Part shown: piece after piece, positions 21,425 through 24,290 of the stretch
Position numbering within the stretch: position 1 is the first letter of the stretch
Layout: every line of letters starts with the position of its first letter
Source of the DNA: an uncultured Muribaculaceae bacterium
Lineage (GTDB): Bacteria; Bacteroidota; Bacteroidia; Bacteroidales; Muribaculaceae
Reading direction: 5' to 3'
Assembly (NCBI GenBank): GCA_910584185.1
Contig: CAJTYC010000035.1
Coordinates: 1-24,290 of the forward strand
Length of the DNA: 24,290 bases
Made by a program: the position numbers and the translations under genes
Notes under the pieces: model-generated
What the model was told of the DNA's origin: nothing
The model's input: only the letters and a program-made list of their open reading frames with translations
The model's database searches: none

Positions 21425-22762
21425 TTAGAAGGCACTGCTGCCGGACGAACGACCTTTGATTCTGCCATGCTTCATCAGACCGTCATACTTATGCATGATA
21501 AGATGACCTTCGATGATACGCAGAGTGTCGAGCACCACACCTACGAGAATCAGCAGCGATGTTCCGCCGAAGAATGAGGCGAAGCTGCGGTTCAGACCGC
21601 ACACATGCGCGATGGCCGGAAGTATGGCCACGATGCCGAGGAATATAGAACCGGGCAACGTGATGCGCGACATGATGGAGTCGAGATAGTCAACGGTGGG
21701 CTTGCCGGGCTTGATGCCGGGAATAAAGCCGTTGTTGCGTTTCATATCCTCAGCCATCTGCGCGGGACGCACTGTGATAGCGGTGTAGAAATAGGTGAAG
21801 GCCACAATCATCAGGAAGTAGACCAGATTGTACCAGAAACCATACATGTCGGTCATTGCGCCGAAGAAGCCGGTCTGCTTTGTGCTGAAACCGACGAGCG
21901 TGACGGGAATGAACATGATGGCCTGGGCAAAGATGATAGGCATGACACCTGCTGCATTCACCTTGAGGGGAATGTACTGGCGAGTGCCGCCATACTGCTT
22001 GTTGCCGACAATCTTCTTGGCATACTGCACAGGCACGTTGCGTGTGCCCTGAACGAGCAGCACGGCACCGGCGATTACGGCAAGCAGGATAACGATTTCG
22101 ACAAGGAAGAGCACGAGGCCACCACCCTGTGAGTTCATCAGACGGCCGGTAAACTCCTGCACGAAAGCCTCGGGGAGGCGTGCGATGATACCGATGAGGA
22201 TGATGAACGAGATACCGTTACCGACACCTTTCTGGTCGATACGTTCGCCGAGCCACATGATGAACATGGAGCCGGCAGCGAGCACTACCGTCATGAAGAC
22301 GATAGTCCAGAAACCTAATTCCACGTGGCCACCGGCAGCCTGCACCTGATACTTGAGATTCATCAGATATGCCGGACCCTGCAGCAGAAGAATCAGCACT
22401 GTGAGATAACGGGTGTACTGGTTGAGCTTCATTCTTCCGCTTTCGCCCTCACGCTGCATCTTTTGGAATGCGGGGAGCACCATGCCGAGAAGCTGAATCA
22501 CGATCGAGGCCGTGATGTATGGCATGATACCGAGTGCGAAAATGGAAGCCTGAGAGAAGGCACCGCCCGAGAACATGTCGAGCAGCTGCATCAACCCGTC
22601 GGCAGTGAAATTCTTAAGTGCAAGCAGTTCGTCGGGATTGATACCCGGCAAGACCACGTAGCACCCGAAGCGATAGATGATCACGAGCAGCAGCGTGATG
22701 CCAATGCGTTTGCGGAGATCCTCTACGCTCCAGATATTTTTTATTGTTTTAGTAAATCCCAT
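21425..22762 (-). CDS. secY: Protein translocase subunit SecY
   Basis: The 445-residue channel subunit of the Sec translocon has about ten membrane helices. The first follows IWSVEDLRKRIGITLLLVII, the plug region is near FSGGAFSQASIFALGIMPYI, and family signatures SIVIQLL and FIPGIKPGKPTVDYL are present. The cytoplasmic end RIKGRSSGSSAF is complete. It exports proteins with signal peptides, including the secreted proteins in this window. It lies 11 bases after rplO. Confidence 0.98.
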   Translation of the reverse strand: MGFTKTIKNIWSVEDLRKRIGITLLLVIIYRFGCYVVLPGINPDELLALKNFTADGLMQLLDMFSGGAFSQASIFALGIMPYITASIVIQLLGMVLPAFQKMQREGESGRMKLNQYTRYLTVLILLLQGPAYLMNLKYQVQAAGGHVELGFWTIVFMTVVLAAGSMFIMWLGERIDQKGVGNGISFIILIGIIARLPEAFVQEFTGRLMNSQGGGLVLFLVEIVILLAVIAGAVLLVQGTRNVPVQYAKKIVGNKQYGGTRQYIPLKVNAAGVMPIIFAQAIMFIPVTLVGFSTKQTGFFGAMTDMYGFWYNLVYFLMIVAFTYFYTAITVRPAQMAEDMKRNNGFIPGIKPGKPTVDYLDSIMSRITLPGSIFLGIVAILPAIAHVCGLNRSFASFFGGTSLLILVGVVLDTLRIIEGHLIMHKYDGLMKHGRIKGRSSGSSAF

Positions 22763-22773
22763 TTTAGGTCAGG

Positions 22774-23217
22774 TTATTTTTTGACAATAGAACCGCCGGC
22801 AGCAGTGATGGCAGCTTCAGCAGCCTTTGAGAAGGCGTTAGCCTCAACCTCAAGGGCGTGAGTCAGCGAACCGTTGCCGAGGATCTTGACACCGATTTTC
22901 TTGGGTGCAAGACCGGCGTTGCGGAGGTCTTCGACAGTCACCTTAGTGGCGCCTGCGGCTGCGAGAGCCTCGAGAGCGTCAAGGTTGATAGCCTTATACT
23001 CCACACGGTTGATGTTCTTGAAACCGAACTTAGGCACGCGGCGCTGGAGAGGCATCTGACCACCCTCGAAACCTACCTTGTGCTTGTAGCCCGAACGAGA
23101 CTTGGCGCCCTTGTGACCGCGGGTAGAAGTGCCGCCGTAACCGGAGCCTGTGCCACGACCGATGCGTTTGGTTTTCTTGTTGCTGCCAACGGCAGGCTGT
23201 AAATTATGTAATTCCAT
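22774..23217 (-). CDS. rplO: 50S ribosomal protein uL15
   Basis: The product is 147 residues starting MELHNLQPAVGSNKKTKRIG, with RGTGSGYGGTSTRGHKGAKS and GGQMPLQRRVPKFGF. The start is set at the ATG at 23215-23217 because uL15 starts MELHNL; an in-frame TTG at 23230-23232 would add five residues (MQTLE) reaching into the gap after rpmD and is not needed. It binds 23S rRNA late in 50S assembly. Confidence 0.97.
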   Translation of the reverse strand: MELHNLQPAVGSNKKTKRIGRGTGSGYGGTSTRGHKGAKSRSGYKHKVGFEGGQMPLQRRVPKFGFKNINRVEYKAINLDALEALAAAGATKVTVEDLRNAGLAPKKIGVKILGNGSLTHALEVEANAFSKAAEAAITAAGGSIVKK

Positions 23218-23233
23218 TTCTAAAGTCTGCAAT

Positions 23234-23413
23234 TTAAAGTTTAGTCACTTTAACAAGATGATGCACTCTTTTTACCATGCCGAGGATGTCAGCGGTGTCG
23301 TCTTTTACGACAGAGTGGTTCATTTTGTGGATGCCGAGCGCGTCGAGAGTAGCCTTCTGCACCTTGGGCGCGTTTATACGGCTTTTGATCTGAGTGATTT
23401 GAATATTTGCCAT
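23234..23413 (-). CDS. rpmD: 50S ribosomal protein uL30
   Basis: The 59-residue protein reads MANIQITQIKSRINAPKVQK, then ATLDALGIHKMNHSVVKDDT, then ADILGMVKRVHHLVKVTKL: the full uL30, with I..LGIHK and the C-terminal I.GM...V.HLV. It lies between rpsE and rplO, 9 bases after rpsE. Confidence 0.96.
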   Translation of the reverse strand: MANIQITQIKSRINAPKVQKATLDALGIHKMNHSVVKDDTADILGMVKRVHHLVKVTKL

Positions 23414-23422
23414 TTCGTAAGA

Positions 23423-23941
23423 TTATTTGCCGTTAAACACTTTTTCGACACTCACAGCGCGGTTCTGAGCCACCTGGGCGGGGCTGCGGAGCTCACCGAG
23501 AGCGGCGATAGTAGCCTTGACAAGGTTGTGGGGGTTGGAAGAACCTTTTGACTTGGCGAGCACGTCGCGCACACCCACGCTCTCGAGCACTGCACGCATA
23601 GCACCACCGGCCTTTACTCCGGTACCCTCAGAAGCGGGCTTGAGGAAGATGCGTGAGCCACCGAACTTGGCAGCCACCTCGTGGGGGATTGTACCCTTGT
23701 GCACGGGCACCTTGATGAGATTCTTCTTGGCAGTCTCAACGCCCTTGGCGATAGCTGCCGTTACCTCGTTTGCTTTGCCGAGACCCCAGCCGATGATACC
23801 GTCGCCGTTACCCACCACAACGATTGCGGCGAAGCTGAAGGCGCGACCACCCTTGGTCACTTTGGTCACACGGTTGATGGCCACAAGGCGATCCTGAAGA
23901 TCAAGATCATTGGTTGACTTTACCTTATTGTTTTTTGCCAT
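23423..23941 (-). CDS. rpsE: 30S ribosomal protein uS5
   Basis: The 172-residue protein acts in decoding fidelity. The N-terminal dsRNA-binding domain shows LVAINRVTKVTKGGRAFSFA, then VVVGNGDGIIGWGLGKANEV. The C-terminal part shows IFLKPASEGTGVKAGGAMRA and DVLAKSKGSSNPHNLVKATI. Complete; it lies 8 bases after rplR. Confidence 0.98.
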   Translation of the reverse strand: MAKNNKVKSTNDLDLQDRLVAINRVTKVTKGGRAFSFAAIVVVGNGDGIIGWGLGKANEVTAAIAKGVETAKKNLIKVPVHKGTIPHEVAAKFGGSRIFLKPASEGTGVKAGGAMRAVLESVGVRDVLAKSKGSSNPHNLVKATIAALGELRSPAQVAQNRAVSVEKVFNGK

Positions 23942-23949
23942 GATTCCTA

Positions 23950-24290
23950 TTAAAATTTAAGACCTCCCTTGCGGGCTGCATCGGCCAGTGATTTAACACG
24001 TCCGTGATAGAGATAACCGTTACGGTCGAACACGACTTCGCTAACGCCTTTCTCAATCACTTTCTTAGCGATCTCTTCGCCTACCTTGGCGGCGATTTCA
24101 GACTTAGTGCCACCCTCGATGCCCTTTGACGAAGCTGCAGCGATAGTGTTGCCTGCGAGGTCGTCAATCACCTGCACATAGATGGCCTTGTTGCTGCGGA
24201 ACACGCTCATGCGGGGGCGTGTGGCAGTGCCTGATATTTTACCGCGGATGCGGGTTTTGATTTTATTTCTTCTTGCTATCTTGGATACCA
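23950..24290 (-). CDS. rplR: 50S ribosomal protein uL18 (start at the window edge)
   Basis: The frame runs to the right edge: VSKIARRNKIKTRIRGKISG, TATRPRMSVFRSNKAIYVQV, then VVFDRNGYLYHGRVKSLADA and ARKGGLKF. The last two bases of the window read tg on the minus strand just before GTA TCC AAG, so the start is very probably an ATG whose first base lies just outside. That would give about 113 residues, the normal uL18 length. The internal ATG (24208-24210) would cut off the basic 5S-rRNA-binding N-terminus and is rejected. Confidence 0.96.
   Translation of the reverse strand, partial: VSKIARRNKIKTRIRGKISGTATRPRMSVFRSNKAIYVQVIDDLAGNTIAAASSKGIEGGTKSEIAAKVGEEIAKKVIEKGVSEVVFDRNGYLYHGRVKSLADAARKGGLKF

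Noticed and set aside
21605..22132. 175-residue plus-strand frame opposite secY, rich in H, D and E
   Set aside because: It is an antisense shadow of the SecY membrane helices.

Overview
The window looks like a chromosomal segment of a gut-type Bacteroidales, most likely Muribaculaceae or a close relative (inference, no search run). Supporting signs are Bacteroidota promoters of the TTTG / about 20 nt / TAnnTTTG form, the ribosomal gene order secY-map-infA-rpmJ-rpsM-rpsK-rpsD-rpoA-rplQ, a cysteine-free bL36, a type IX secretion (T9SS) plug homologue, secreted proteins with T9SS-like C-terminal tails, and DUF5053 and RhuM phage-type genes.

Layout. (1) 1-4423: a large secreted fibronectin-III/jellyroll protein locus that is rearranged. 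A gene fragment cut at both ends (gene A) runs into the signal peptide of a second, similar gene (gene B), which also carries a one-base frameshift; a strong terminator follows. (2) 4626-4697: tRNA-Arg(CCG). (3) 4684-8821: a small genomic island of about 4.1 kb inserted in the 3' end of that tRNA. It is bounded by an exact 15-bp direct repeat of the tRNA end and carries clustered aggacaaaa repeats near both ends. Its content is mostly decayed phage-type genes (RhuM pseudogene, DUF5053 protein, tape-measure N-terminus, spanin-like lipoprotein), a 162-bp near-perfect hairpin that looks like a MITE, and an intact hicA-hicB toxin-antitoxin pair. No integrase is present. The likely original terminator of the tRNA now lies beyond the right repeat. 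(4) 8919-13082, plus strand: ung, T9SS plug-like protein, DUF3109 protein and cardiolipin synthase, separated by several intergenic tandem repeats. (5) 13253-16630, minus strand: a two-gene unit of a GLUG-repeat secreted protein followed by a GH13 alpha-amylase. (6) 16967-24290, minus strand: the distal spc and alpha ribosomal-protein operons, from rplR (its start at the right edge) to rplQ. These include secY, map, infA, the small genes rpmD and rpmJ, an internal promoter before rpsM and a structured leader before rpsD.

How the parts fit: the T9SS plug homologue and the proteins with T9SS-like tails point to an active T9SS exporting large surface proteins, and the amylase unit suggests extracytoplasmic alpha-glucan use. 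The part most worth a second look is the mini-island: an integrase-less element kept with an intact HicAB module and a long hairpin, next to housekeeping genes.
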